Shown here: positions 52,772 to 61,965 of the stretch, piece by piece | How the letters are laid out: every line of letters begins with the position of its first letter | Position numbering within the stretch: position 1 is the stretch's first letter | Origin: Sediminibacterium sp. KACHI17 | Lineage (GTDB): Bacteria; Bacteroidota; Bacteroidia; Chitinophagales; Chitinophagaceae | DNA: 64,000 nt | NCBI RefSeq assembly: GCF_040362915.1 | Contig: NZ_AP029612.1 | Span: 372,001-436,000 of the forward strand | Direction: 5' to 3' | Made by a program: the position numbers and the translations under genes | Notes under the pieces: model-generated | Told to the model about the DNA's origin: nothing | What the model saw: only the letters and a program-made list of their open reading frames with translations | Databases searched by the model: none

Positions 52772-53593
52772 ATGCCCATACTAACGTTGACAACTGATAT
52801 AGGCCAGCGAGATTTTCTCGTGGGTGCTATCAAAGGACAGTTCCTGCAACTGGATCCTACTGCCAATATTTGTGATATCACTCATTACCTGCCTCAAACA
52901 AATTTTCCGCAGGCTGCCTATATCTGTGCCAATGCCTTTGCTCATTTTCCGGCCGGCACTTTTCATCTGATCATCGCTAACTTATTTGAATCGCCTTTAA
53001 AATATGTGTTGATGGCCAAACATCGCCAGCAATACATCATCTGTTCCGATAATGGCTTATTGACCATGATTACCGGCGAAAAACCGAAAGAAATCATAGC
53101 AATACCCTTAGGAGCCGCTAAAAATTTATTACAAATTACCAGTGCTATTGCTGTAGCTATCAATACTTTCTCTAAAACCGGACAACTGAATAGTGTGGGT
53201 CAACCCATTGATCAAATTGACGAAAAATACCCTTTAAGACCAACTGTAGGACCCGATTGGATCGAAGGACAGATTTTGTTCATTGATCAGTTTGAGAATG
53301 TAGTGATCAATATCACAGAAGCGGAATTCAATGAACATCGAAAAGGCAGGAACTTTAAGATCGTTTTCAAAAGAAATGAGGTCATTGAAACCATTAGTGC
53401 CAATTATACGGCCGTTCCGGAAACAGAAAAGCTGGCATGGTTCAATTCAGCAGGATACCTGGAAATAGCACTCCGTAATGGCAATATGGCCGGACTTTTC
53501 GGTCTGCAAGGCTTCAATGAACAGCTGCAAAAGACACCTTCTATTGATACCAGCTGGTTTTATCAGACCATCAGGGTATTCTTTGAGGGGTAA
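52772..53593 (+). CDS. SAM hydroxide adenosyltransferase (DUF62 family)
   Basis: A 273-residue protein of the family related to fluorinase and chlorinase. LTLTTDIGQRDFLVGAIKG (4-22) holds the conserved aspartate region and DITHYLPQTN the second; ICSDNGLLTM and ENVVINITEAEF are further family blocks. The majority of the family convert S-adenosylmethionine and hydroxide to adenosine and methionine rather than halogenating. It follows the SDR by 30 bases. Confidence 0.88.
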   Translation: MPILTLTTDIGQRDFLVGAIKGQFLQLDPTANICDITHYLPQTNFPQAAYICANAFAHFPAGTFHLIIANLFESPLKYVLMAKHRQQYIICSDNGLLTMITGEKPKEIIAIPLGAAKNLLQITSAIAVAINTFSKTGQLNSVGQPIDQIDEKYPLRPTVGPDWIEGQILFIDQFENVVINITEAEFNEHRKGRNFKIVFKRNEVIETISANYTAVPETEKLAWFNSAGYLEIALRNGNMAGLFGLQGFNEQLQKTPSIDTSWFYQTIRVFFEG

Positions 53594-53611
53594 GGCAGTG
53601 AGTAGTGAATA

Positions 53612-53684
53612 GTGAGTAGTGAATAGTGAGTAGTCAATAGGTTTATTGATCTTAAGGACTCACTACTCACTATTCACTATTCAC
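53612..53684. repeat. Intergenic palindrome of GTGAATAGTGAG words
   Basis: 53612-53634 and 53662-53684 are inverted copies with one mismatch in 23 (core GTGAATAGTGAGTAGT), with a 27-base loop. More copies of the words lie just upstream at 53597-53611. An 18-base piece of the left arm recurs at 33044-33061. It sits between the SAM enzyme and lpd. Confidence 0.85.
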
Positions 53685-53788
53685 ACTGACTAATCACCCC
53701 TCATTTCTCTTTCTACTTTTCACTACTTTACAGTATTTTCGCATCCGCAATGACATCGTCATTGGAACATTAAATCAATCAAAATCTT

Positions 53789-55195
53789 ATGGCATACGAC
53801 GTAATCGTTATCGGAAGTGGTCCGGGTGGATATCCAGCTGCTATCCGTGCTTCTCAGCTTGGTTTTAAAGTGGCAATCATTGAAAAAGAAAGTCTGGGTG
53901 GTATCTGTCTGAACTGGGGCTGTATTCCTACCAAAGCATTGTTGAAAAGTGCACAAGTATATGAATACCTGAAACATGCTTCTAACTATGGTATCAATGC
54001 AACCGGTACCCATGATTTCGGCGGTGTCATTAAGCGTAGTCGTGGTGTAGCTGACAAAATGAGTAAAGGGGTACAGTTCCTGATGAAGAAGAATAAGATT
54101 GATGTCATCATGGGCTATGGTAAAGTGCAGTCTAAAGGAAAAGTTGAAGTTACCGCAGCTGATGGCAGCAAACAGATCGTTGAAGCTAAATATATCGTGA
54201 TCGCAACAGGTGGTCGTAGCCGTGAATTGCCAAACCTGAAACAAGATGGTAAAAAAGTGATCGGATACCGTGAAGCCATGGTATTGCCTGAACAGCCGAA
54301 AAGCATGATCGTTGTAGGAAGTGGTGCGATCGGTGTTGAATTTGCTTATGTGTACAACAGTATGGGTACTAAAGTGACCATCGTTGAATTCATGCCTCGT
54401 ATTGTTCCGGTAGAAGATGAAGATATTTCTAAAGAACTCGAGAAGCAATATAAAAAGCAAGGTATCGAGATCATGACCAATGCTTCTGTTGAATCAGTAG
54501 ATACTTCAGGTGCAGGTGTGAAAGCGCAAGTAAAAAAACAAGACGGTTCTGTTGTAACGCTCGAAGCTGATGTAGTATTGAGTGCGGTTGGAGTAGTCGC
54601 CAATATCGAAAATATCGGTCTGGAAGAAAACGGAGTCAAAACAGAAAAAGGAAAGATCATTGTTGACAAATACCAGCAGACGTCTTTAGCGGGTGTTTAT
54701 GCGATTGGTGACTGTTCTCCAGGACAAGCACTTGCACACGTTGCTGCTAAAGAAGGAATCAATGCTGCTGAGCACATGGCTTATCTGGAGAAGAAACACC
54801 ATCATTTACCTGAAGCCATTGATTACAATAATATCCCGGGCTGTACCTACTGTATTCCCGAAATTTCAAGCGTAGGTTATACCGAGAAAGCTGCTAAAGA
54901 AGCAGGATATGAGATCAAAGTAGGTAAGTTCCCATTTGTCGCAAGCGGTAAAGCTAGTGCTGCCGGTGCAACTGAAGGTTTTGTGAAAGTGATCTATGAT
55001 GCAAAGTATGGTGAATTCTTAGGTTGTCATATGATCGGTTACAATGTAACTGAAATGATCGCTGAAGCAGTAGTAGCGCGTAAGCTGGAAACCACTGCAC
55101 ACGAAATTCTGAATGCAGTACACCCGCACCCAACCATGAGTGAAGGTTTGAAAGAAGCTACTGCAGCAGCTTATGGCGAAGCAATAGATATTTAA
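53789..55195 (+). CDS. lpdA: Dihydrolipoyl dehydrogenase
   Basis: E3 subunit of 2-oxoacid dehydrogenase complexes and the glycine cleavage system; reoxidises lipoamide with FAD and NAD+. The 468-residue protein has the FAD loop IGSGPGGYPAAIRA (8-21), the redox-active cysteines C40 and C45 in GGICLNWGCIPTK, the NAD-binding VVGSGAIGVEFA and the His-Glu pair in NAVHPHPTMSEG near 446. No E1 or E2 gene is beside it. It depends on lipoate made with LipB. Confidence 0.95.
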   Translation: MAYDVIVIGSGPGGYPAAIRASQLGFKVAIIEKESLGGICLNWGCIPTKALLKSAQVYEYLKHASNYGINATGTHDFGGVIKRSRGVADKMSKGVQFLMKKNKIDVIMGYGKVQSKGKVEVTAADGSKQIVEAKYIVIATGGRSRELPNLKQDGKKVIGYREAMVLPEQPKSMIVVGSGAIGVEFAYVYNSMGTKVTIVEFMPRIVPVEDEDISKELEKQYKKQGIEIMTNASVESVDTSGAGVKAQVKKQDGSVVTLEADVVLSAVGVVANIENIGLEENGVKTEKGKIIVDKYQQTSLAGVYAIGDCSPGQALAHVAAKEGINAAEHMAYLEKKHHHLPEAIDYNNIPGCTYCIPEISSVGYTEKAAKEAGYEIKVGKFPFVASGKASAAGATEGFVKVIYDAKYGEFLGCHMIGYNVTEMIAEAVVARKLETTAHEILNAVHPHPTMSEGLKEATAAAYGEAIDI

Positions 55196-55205
55196 GAAAA
55201 TGTAG

Positions 55206-55222
55206 GATATCTGATGGCAGAT
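55206..55222. repeat. 17-bp intergenic word, also at 3972-3988
   Basis: GATATCTGATGGCAGAT, identical to 3972-3988, eleven bases after the lpd stop. The continuation ATGTCTGAT resembles the arms at 11322-11382. Confidence 0.6.
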
Positions 55223-55246
55223 GTCTGATTTAATATGTTTGAAAAG

Positions 55247-55274
55247 ATGCCGGATATTGATCCGGCATTTTTTT
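55247..55274 (+). terminator. Terminator after lpdA
   Basis: ATGCCGGAT (55247-55255) pairs with ATCCGGCAT (55260-55268) over four bases, followed by seven T residues. It just touches the 3' end of the convergent gene at 55273. Confidence 0.88.
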
Positions 55275-55839
55275 ATCGGTTAGCCGCTTCTATTTCCTTC
55301 AATTCTTCTTGGGTCAATCCCGATTGAGATAAAACGCTCAAAATAAAGGTTGTTTTTCTTTTGGTGTACTCTTCCCTTGTGATATTAGCCTCATCCACCA
55401 ACGATCGCTTCAATTGATTGTATTGATCGATCAGTATTGGATTGTTCAACAGTGCTTCTTTGAACAGGATATGATTTTTTAGCGCTAAAGCATCTGCAAA
55501 ACAAGCATACAAATGATGCGCCTGCCAGATCTTTTTTGCTTGTGTGAGAGGAACCTGTGTTGATCTTTGTCTGAATGCAAATCTTCCCGGTACTCCTTGG
55601 TCTCCTCTGTATTCATATCCTGCTTTTTCCAGCTTCGCGATCAATGCGGTTAATAATGATCTATCCTCAATAACAATATCGATATCCAAAATCGGTTTGG
55701 CCCAAAGACGGGGTATCGATGTACTGCCTACATGCAGGATCTTATCAGAAGCAACAGACAAGATATCTTGCAATTGCTCTTTTAACCGCTCAAAATTGTC
55801 TAGCCAAATGGACTGGTGTGGGATGATATCGATTTGCAT
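55273..55839 (-). CDS. GrpB family (UPF0157) protein
   Basis: A 188-residue nucleotidyltransferase-fold protein. LHVGSTSIPRLWAKPILDID (about 35-54) is the family signature with the paired aspartates; RFAFRQR and HHLYACFADALALKNHILF follow. The fold could transfer nucleotides, but the biochemical role of the family is unknown. It is convergent with lpd. Confidence 0.88.
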   Translation of the reverse strand: MQIDIIPHQSIWLDNFERLKEQLQDILSVASDKILHVGSTSIPRLWAKPILDIDIVIEDRSLLTALIAKLEKAGYEYRGDQGVPGRFAFRQRSTQVPLTQAKKIWQAHHLYACFADALALKNHILFKEALLNNPILIDQYNQLKRSLVDEANITREEYTKRKTTFILSVLSQSGLTQEELKEIEAANR

Positions 55840-55844
55840 ACAAT

Positions 55845-56078
55845 ATGGATCTGCTGAAACAGCTACAAAATTTCTTTTTGTACAAATCTTATTTTCTTAA
55901 AAATGATGAATGCTCCATTTTCATGTTGAATGGGAAATGTATTCAGCTGGGAACATTCATTTTTGATCATCGCTTACAAGAGTATAAAGTTTCAAATAAA
56001 AGCTTTAATTTAAAGGGATTTTCAGGTGGATTGCCGGAATCTACCCATGATCAACGATTAAAATTATTTTATGGCTAA
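55845..56078 (+). CDS. Possible small hypothetical protein
   Basis: A 77-codon frame that fills the gap between the GrpB gene and the 2Fe-2S subunit and overlaps the latter by eight bases. The product is hydrophobic and aromatic at first ([15 protein letters not shown]) and polar later. No family was recognised. It starts five bases from the divergent GrpB gene, which leaves no promoter space; an internal ATG at 55923 is an alternative. It may be chance. Confidence 0.3.
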   Translation: MDLLKQLQNFFLYKSYFLKNDECSIFMLNGKCIQLGTFIFDHRLQEYKVSNKSFNLKGFSGGLPESTHDQRLKLFYG

Positions 56079-56541
56079 GATTACATTCAAAGTAAACAAG
56101 AAAGAATACACGATTGATGCTGACCCGCAGATGCCCTTACTTTGGGCCATCCGTGATATTGTTGGCCTAAAGGGAACCAAATATGGTTGTGGGGTGGCAC
56201 AGTGTGGTGCTTGTACCGTACATATGGATGGGCAACCCATACGTTCTTGTTCCATTCCTGTGATAGGTGTCGCCAATAAATCCATTACTACGATCGAAGG
56301 TCTTTCAGATGATAACAGTCATCCGGTTCAAGCTGCATGGATCGAAGAGCAGGTGCCTCAGTGCGGTTATTGTCAATCAGGACAGATCATGGCGGCAGTT
56401 GCTTTGTTACAAAAGAAAGCTTCTCCAACAGATGCTGATATCGATGCTGCCATGCAAGGACATATTTGTCGATGCGGGACTTATCCAAGAATACGCGAAG
56501 CGATCAAAAAAGCTTCAAAGAAAATGGCAACAAAAGGATAG
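56071..56541 (+). CDS. 2Fe-2S subunit of a molybdenum hydroxylase (IorA-like)
   Basis: A 156-residue electron-transfer subunit with two [2Fe-2S] clusters. Cluster 1 is plant-ferredoxin type: C40, C45, C48 and C60. Cluster 2 is C98, C101, C133 and C135 in QCGYCQSGQ and [10 protein letters not shown]. Small subunits of isoquinoline 1-oxidoreductase-type enzymes have this size and order. The large subunit gene follows after 34 bases. First gene of a run to the right edge. Confidence 0.93.
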   Translation: MAKITFKVNKKEYTIDADPQMPLLWAIRDIVGLKGTKYGCGVAQCGACTVHMDGQPIRSCSIPVIGVANKSITTIEGLSDDNSHPVQAAWIEEQVPQCGYCQSGQIMAAVALLQKKASPTDADIDAAMQGHICRCGTYPRIREAIKKASKKMATKG

Positions 56542-56575
56542 TACCTACATTATTCAACCTCAACAATGACCGATT

Positions 56576-58732
56576 ATGGAACCAAAAGATATTTCAAGAA
56601 GAAAATTCATTAGAGCTACCGGATTATCAGCCACTGCGCTGACCCTGGGTTTTTACTTTGCCGGTGAATCAAAAGCGTCAACGATTATTAAAGGTGAAGA
56701 TGCCGAGAGTTATGGTGTTTCGCTGAATTCATGGATACATATAGATACGAGTGGTAAAGTGACGATCGTGAGCCATCGTGCAGAAATGGGACAAGGTGCT
56801 TATCAGGCGATCCCTCAAATGATTGCAGAAGAATTAGAAGTGAATTTGGATGAAGTCAATATCATCTTCGGTAAAGGAGATACTGTTAAATACGGCAGTC
56901 AGGTCACAGGCGGAAGTTCAACCGTTCGTGGTACATACAAGAATTTGTTGAAGCTCAGTGCCAGTGCACGTCAAATGTTGATAACAGCGGCTGCTGCTAA
57001 ATGGGGTGTGCCGGTTACCGAATGTTTTGCGCAAGGAGGTCATGTTGTACATCGTCCGTCAGGAAAGAAAATGCATTATGGTGAGTTGGTAGTGGATGCA
57101 TCAAAATTGGAAGCACCCAAAAATGTACAGCTTAAAAAAGTGGAAGACTATACACTCATTCGTAAGCCACTTCCACGCCAGGATACCCCTTTGAAAACCA
57201 ATGGTACAGCTGTTTTCGGGATTGATAAAACATTGCCAGGCATGCTATATGCGATGGTAGAGAGAAATCCACGCTTAAGAGGTAAAGTGAAATCTTTTGA
57301 TGACACGGCTGCCTTAAAAGTGCCAGGAGTAAAAAAAGTATTTAAGGTCACGATGAAAGTATTCAATACCGATCGCGAAGGGGTGGCAGTAGTTGCAGAG
57401 TCTACCTGGGCAGCCATGCAAGGAAGAAAAGCTTTGAAAGTAGTATGGGACGATTCAGGATTTGAGTATGTGAACACAGAAGAGATCTATAAAAAAATGA
57501 AAGCAGAACTTCAATCCAAAGAAGGGCTGTCTGCGAAAAAACAAGGTAATCCCGATCCTGTTTTGGCACAACAGAAAAATAAATTAGATGTGATCTATGA
57601 AACACCATATGAAGCACACGCTTGTATGGAGCCTTTGAATTGTGTGGCACATCACAAGGGAGATGCGATCGAGATCTGGGGACCTATTCAGGCTCCGGAT
57701 TGGGTGCAAGGTGATATCAGTGAAAAAATGGGTGTCAAAAAAGAAAATGTCGTGGTGAATATGACATTCCTTGGTGGCGGATTTGGTCGTAAAGCATTTC
57801 TAGATTATACACATGAAGCATGTTTGATCTCTAAAGAAATAGGAGCGCCTGTACAAGTGATCTGGACACGTGAAGATGATATGACGCAAGGACCATTCCG
57901 TCCGGGAGTAAGTTATAGGGCTGAAGGTGCTGTCAATAATGGAGAGATCAGTGCGATCAAATTCAGATTATGCGGACAAAATATCGGTCATTGGATGGGA
58001 AGCAAAAAAGATGTTCCCAATGACAGTGTGCTGGAAGGCTTTCAGCCAAGTTATTTTGATAGCATTAAAAACATCAGTTTCTCAGATATACCATTTGAAA
58101 CACCGATTCCAATTATGTGGTGGCGTTCAGTGTATGCTTCTACCAATGGTTTTGCATATGAGAGTTTTATGGATGAGCTAGCGGTGGCAGCTGGAAAAGA
58201 TCCATTGGCATTCAGAAAACAGTATTTGAAAAATGAGCGTTGTCAAAAATTATTGGATAAAGTAGAACAGGTCTCTGGATGGAAAACCAAAAAACCTAAA
58301 CAAGGTTATGGCGTAGCCATTACTGAATGTTTCAATAGTAGTGTTGCACAGGTGGTGAAAGTATCTAAAGATGCAACCGGAAAGATCAAGATCGATAAAG
58401 TTTGGGCTGTGATTGATTGCGGATGGTATGTGAATCCCGATACAGTTCGGGCACAGGTAGAAGGTTCCATCATTATGGCATTGGGTGCAGCTACGATCCA
58501 TGAAATACATTTCAAAGATGGTTTAACCGTTGAGAAAAATTTTAATACTTATCGTATGCCAAGGATCAATGAGATCCCTGCGATAGAAGTACATATCATG
58601 GATAATAATGAAGATGCAGGTGGAGTAGGAGAACCAGGACTTCCGCCATTTACTCCTGCTTTGACCAATGCGATTTATGATCTTACAGGAAAGCGTATCA
58701 GGAAATTACCATTTGACTTAAGTAAAGTTTGA
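56576..58732 (+). CDS. Molybdenum hydroxylase large subunit (IorB-like), Tat-exported
   Basis: A 718-residue molybdopterin subunit of the xanthine dehydrogenase superfamily. The N-terminus has a twin-arginine signal (SRRKFIRATG, residues 7-16), so the folded enzyme is exported to the periplasm. MGQGAYQAIPQMIAEEL, GGGFGRKAF, and the catalytic glutamate region VGEPGLPPFTPA near residue 690 bind the cofactor. There is no FAD subunit gene; a cytochrome c gene follows, which fits electron transfer to a cytochrome. The substrate (an aldehyde or N-heterocycle) is unknown. Confidence 0.92.
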   Translation: MEPKDISRRKFIRATGLSATALTLGFYFAGESKASTIIKGEDAESYGVSLNSWIHIDTSGKVTIVSHRAEMGQGAYQAIPQMIAEELEVNLDEVNIIFGKGDTVKYGSQVTGGSSTVRGTYKNLLKLSASARQMLITAAAAKWGVPVTECFAQGGHVVHRPSGKKMHYGELVVDASKLEAPKNVQLKKVEDYTLIRKPLPRQDTPLKTNGTAVFGIDKTLPGMLYAMVERNPRLRGKVKSFDDTAALKVPGVKKVFKVTMKVFNTDREGVAVVAESTWAAMQGRKALKVVWDDSGFEYVNTEEIYKKMKAELQSKEGLSAKKQGNPDPVLAQQKNKLDVIYETPYEAHACMEPLNCVAHHKGDAIEIWGPIQAPDWVQGDISEKMGVKKENVVVNMTFLGGGFGRKAFLDYTHEACLISKEIGAPVQVIWTREDDMTQGPFRPGVSYRAEGAVNNGEISAIKFRLCGQNIGHWMGSKKDVPNDSVLEGFQPSYFDSIKNISFSDIPFETPIPIMWWRSVYASTNGFAYESFMDELAVAAGKDPLAFRKQYLKNERCQKLLDKVEQVSGWKTKKPKQGYGVAITECFNSSVAQVVKVSKDATGKIKIDKVWAVIDCGWYVNPDTVRAQVEGSIIMALGAATIHEIHFKDGLTVEKNFNTYRMPRINEIPAIEVHIMDNNEDAGGVGEPGLPPFTPALTNAIYDLTGKRIRKLPFDLSKV

Positions 58733-58759
58733 TCCGTATTATTTTGATAATTTGCAGGT

Positions 58760-59167
58760 ATGAGGAAAAAGTTATGGATTACCACTGCTATTGTAGCAGT
58801 CGTTATTGGTACGAGTAGTTTTATTCAGAGTGATGTACAAAAAAGTATTACGAGAGGTAAAGAAGTTTATACACTTTACTGTCAGAATTGTCACATGGAA
58901 GATGGAAATGGAATGCCTGAAGTAAATCCACCATTGGCTAAAGCAGATTATATGAAAAGACCTGCTAAAGATCTGATCAACGTGATATTGAAAGGATCTA
59001 CCGGAAGTCTAACGGTCAATGGAAAAAAATATGTAGGAGCTATGCCGGCTCAGGAATACCTCAGTGATGAACAGATCGCTGATGTATTGAATTTTGTAAA
59101 AAACAGTTGGGGTCATAAAATACCGGGTACTATTACGCCCGCTATAGTAAAAGCACAACGCAAATAA
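58760..59167 (+). CDS. Monohaem c-type cytochrome
   Basis: A 135-residue exported protein with an N-terminal hydrophobic signal or anchor (about 5-22) and one haem site, C41-QN-C44-H45. GAMPAQEYLSDEQIADVLNFV fits the distal methionine region of class I cytochromes. It probably takes electrons from the upstream hydroxylase into the respiratory chain. Confidence 0.92.
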   Translation: MRKKLWITTAIVAVVIGTSSFIQSDVQKSITRGKEVYTLYCQNCHMEDGNGMPEVNPPLAKADYMKRPAKDLINVILKGSTGSLTVNGKKYVGAMPAQEYLSDEQIADVLNFVKNSWGHKIPGTITPAIVKAQRK

Positions 59168-59199
59168 TCTGGCAGTGTCGTTTTTGAGGGAGTAGGGAC

Positions 59200-60363
59200 A
59201 TGCACGAAATCATTGCAATCATACAAGCATATCAACAAGCTGCTGCTGCAGGAAAAAAAACTGCTTTGGCAACAGTTGTGCATGTGGAAGGCTCATCTTA
59301 CAGAAGACCGGGCGCTCGTATGCTGATCACAGAAGATGCAGCGATCACCGGATCAATCAGTGGTGGATGTCTGGAAGGAGATGCTTTTCGCAAAGCACTG
59401 CATGTGATTCTGTCTGACAAAGCCATGCTCGTAACTTATGACACTGCTGACGAAGATGATGCTAAATTCGGTATGGGGCTGGGATGTCAGGGTGTGATCC
59501 AGGTATTGATAGAACCATTACAAGGTGAGCGCGGTACTGCTATCATCGAACTCTTACAACAAGCAACCGCTTCCAGACAATATGCTTCCTTGGTAACTTT
59601 CTTCTCCATGAATGATAAGAAAGCCCCTCAATATGGTTCTGTCTACTTGCTCTCCGAAAAAAATGAAAGCTTTGGAATGCTTCCATTATTATCGAAAGAA
59701 ATGATCGATGAAGAAGCAAAGCAAGTGATACAACAACGCAGATCTTCCTTCAAAAAATATCAAATCGATGAGCAAGAGTGTATTGTATTCACAGAACTGA
59801 TACAACCTCCTGTTTCTTTGGTTGTAATAGGCGCGGGTAATGACGTGATTCCGGTTGTGAAAATGGCTGAGATGTTAGGCTGGCAATCAGTGGTGTTAGA
59901 CGGCAGACCTATGTATGCAAGCCGAGAGCGTTTTCCAATGCCCACTTGTCAGGTCTATCATAGCAAAGCAGAACAAATATTGGATCGTGTACAAATCGAT
60001 CCCCGAACTGTTTTTGTATTGATGTCTCACAATTATAATTATGACCTGTCGGTTTTAAAAGTGTTGTTACAACATCCCTTGACCTATATCGGTGTACTTG
60101 GGCCCCAAAAAAAAATGAAAATGATGATGGATGACCTGGCAGCGAATGGTATCCAATTAACAGATGCACAAAAAGATGCCATCCATGGTCCTGTCGGTTT
60201 ACATATCGGAGCAGAAACAGCCGAAGAGATAGCTGTATCTATCATTGCAGAGATACAAGCAAAAATAACAGCATCCGATACGCGTTCATTAAAAGAGAAG
60301 CAAGACGCGATCCATCGTAGAGCTGATCTTATCATTGAATCTTCTTCCTCAACTGTTATTTAA
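59200..60363 (+). CDS. XdhC-family molybdenum cofactor maturation protein
   Basis: A 387-residue protein with the XdhC/CoxI domain (TVVHVEGSSYRRPGARM, SGGCLEGDAFRK, FGMGLGCQGVIQ) and a C-terminal Rossmann domain (LVVIGAGNDVIPVVKMAEML, LGPQKKMKMM). XdhC binds molybdenum cofactor, aids its sulfuration and inserts it into xanthine dehydrogenase-type enzymes, which fits the operon. Gap to the next gene is eight bases. Confidence 0.9.
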   Translation: MHEIIAIIQAYQQAAAAGKKTALATVVHVEGSSYRRPGARMLITEDAAITGSISGGCLEGDAFRKALHVILSDKAMLVTYDTADEDDAKFGMGLGCQGVIQVLIEPLQGERGTAIIELLQQATASRQYASLVTFFSMNDKKAPQYGSVYLLSEKNESFGMLPLLSKEMIDEEAKQVIQQRRSSFKKYQIDEQECIVFTELIQPPVSLVVIGAGNDVIPVVKMAEMLGWQSVVLDGRPMYASRERFPMPTCQVYHSKAEQILDRVQIDPRTVFVLMSHNYNYDLSVLKVLLQHPLTYIGVLGPQKKMKMMMDDLAANGIQLTDAQKDAIHGPVGLHIGAETAEEIAVSIIAEIQAKITASDTRSLKEKQDAIHRRADLIIESSSSTVI

Positions 60364-60371
60364 AACCAGCC

Positions 60372-60956
60372 ATGGCAAATCCATCAACAGCGGTATTGAT
60401 CTTGGCTGCGGGAGCTTCTGCAAGGTTGGGTAGGCCTAAGCAGGCACTGATCTTTAATGGACAAACATTACTACAAAAGATCGTTGCAACAGCGCTTGAA
60501 TTAGGGTCGGGACCTGTACTGCTTGTGATAAAAAAAGAAGATTATTTTGATGTTCCGGAAAAAGTAGAGGTTATCAAAAACCTGAATGCACAACTTGGGA
60601 TGGCCACTTCTATACAGACTGGTATTGAGTATTTGAAAGATCGATATCCTGATATTGAAAAAGTCATCATTACAGTTTGTGATCAGCCATTTATCACGAG
60701 TGATTTGCTCCGGCAAATGATTGAAAAACAGCTGGAGACGGCACTTCCCATCATTGCTTGTCAATATGGGGAAACCATCGGAACACCTGTTTTGTTTCAC
60801 AAAATCATGTTTGATTCCTTGCTGGGCTTAAACGGAGATAAAGGGGCAAGACAACTAATAAATCAACAGCCCCAACAGGTTGGATTGATTAACTTTCCAC
60901 TTGGAAACATAGATGTAGATACAGAAGAAGACTATGAGCGATTGATTAAATCATAA
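60372..60956 (+). CDS. MobA/MocA-type nucleotidyltransferase
   Basis: A 194-residue NTP transferase. LILAAGASARLGRPKQALIF (10-29) is the nucleotide-binding signature and VCDQPFITSDLL (about 101-112) the metal-binding aspartate motif. In hydroxylase operons such proteins attach CMP (MocA) or, less often, GMP to the molybdenum cofactor. IorA/IorB-type enzymes usually carry the CMP form, so MocA function is inferred. Three bases separate it from moaA. Confidence 0.88.
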   Translation: MANPSTAVLILAAGASARLGRPKQALIFNGQTLLQKIVATALELGSGPVLLVIKKEDYFDVPEKVEVIKNLNAQLGMATSIQTGIEYLKDRYPDIEKVIITVCDQPFITSDLLRQMIEKQLETALPIIACQYGETIGTPVLFHKIMFDSLLGLNGDKGARQLINQQPQQVGLINFPLGNIDVDTEEDYERLIKS

Positions 60957-60959
60957 AAA

Positions 60960-61940
60960 ATGATCGTAGACAGCCATCAAAGAGTACATAATTATTTAAG
61001 GATATCATTGACTGATAACTGCAATCTCCGCTGCTTTTATTGCATGCCGGAAGATGAATATGATTTTGCTTCTGCAGCTCAGTTGATGCAGGCAGATGAA
61101 ATAGAACAACTGGCAAAAATATTCGTATCACAAGGTGTTAATAAGATCAGGCTTACAGGTGGAGAACCATTGGTGAGAAAAGATGCAAAAGAGATCATTA
61201 CAAGACTCGCGAAATTGCCGGTAACACTGACCCTTACAACAAATGGTACCCGATTACACGAATTCGCAACGTTGTTAAAAGAAAGTAATGTTCGGTCGGT
61301 GAATATCAGTCTGGATACACTACAATCTGATAAATTCCAATTACTTACTAAACGAGATCAATTTGAGATTGTTCAGAAGAATATTCAGTTGATGATCGAT
61401 CAAGGCTTTCATACAAAAGTCAACATGGTGGTACTGCGTGGAATGAATGATGATGAGATCCATGATTTTATTGAATGGACAAAATACCAGCCCGTACATG
61501 TGCGCTTTATTGAGTTCATGCCTTTTGAAGGCAATCGATGGACAAGTAATAAGGTGTTTACTTTGGATGAAATACTGTCTAAGATTGCAGAGAAGTACAC
61601 AATAGAGCCCTTACAAGCGGAGAAGCATGATACAGCCAAAAAGTTCATGATTCCGGGTCACCAAGGTACATTCGCGGTGATCAGTACGATGAGTGCACAT
61701 TTCTGTGGCGATTGTAATCGGATGCGATTGACAGCAGATGGTAAAATGAAAAATTGTTTGTTTTCAAAAGATGAAGTAGATCTTTTGACAGCTTTGAGAA
61801 ATGGGGAAGAAGTATTGCCTTTGATCCATCAATCCATAGCTGCAAAAGCGGCGCAGTTGGGAGGTCAATTCACACAAGACTATCAGCATTTACAAGCAGA
61901 GAACATACAAAATAGAAGTATGATCACTATTGGTGGATAA
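60960..61940 (+). CDS. moaA: GTP 3',8-cyclase
   Basis: Radical SAM enzyme for the first step of molybdenum cofactor synthesis from GTP. The 326-residue protein has the SAM cluster cysteines C21, C25, C28 in CNLRCFYCMP and the second cluster motif CGDCNRMRLTADGKMKNC near residue 255. It ends in GG, as active MoaA does. moaC, moaD and moaE are not in the window. Confidence 0.94.
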   Translation: MIVDSHQRVHNYLRISLTDNCNLRCFYCMPEDEYDFASAAQLMQADEIEQLAKIFVSQGVNKIRLTGGEPLVRKDAKEIITRLAKLPVTLTLTTNGTRLHEFATLLKESNVRSVNISLDTLQSDKFQLLTKRDQFEIVQKNIQLMIDQGFHTKVNMVVLRGMNDDEIHDFIEWTKYQPVHVRFIEFMPFEGNRWTSNKVFTLDEILSKIAEKYTIEPLQAEKHDTAKKFMIPGHQGTFAVISTMSAHFCGDCNRMRLTADGKMKNCLFSKDEVDLLTALRNGEEVLPLIHQSIAAKAAQLGGQFTQDYQHLQAENIQNRSMITIGG

Positions 61941-61965
61941 ATGATTCATTCATATCAGAACGTTT

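Noticed and set aside
53759..54460. Long frame (233 codons) on the strand opposite lpdA
   Set aside because: It is rich in Phe, His and Asn, has no recognisable motif and is fully antisense to a clear dihydrolipoyl dehydrogenase gene.
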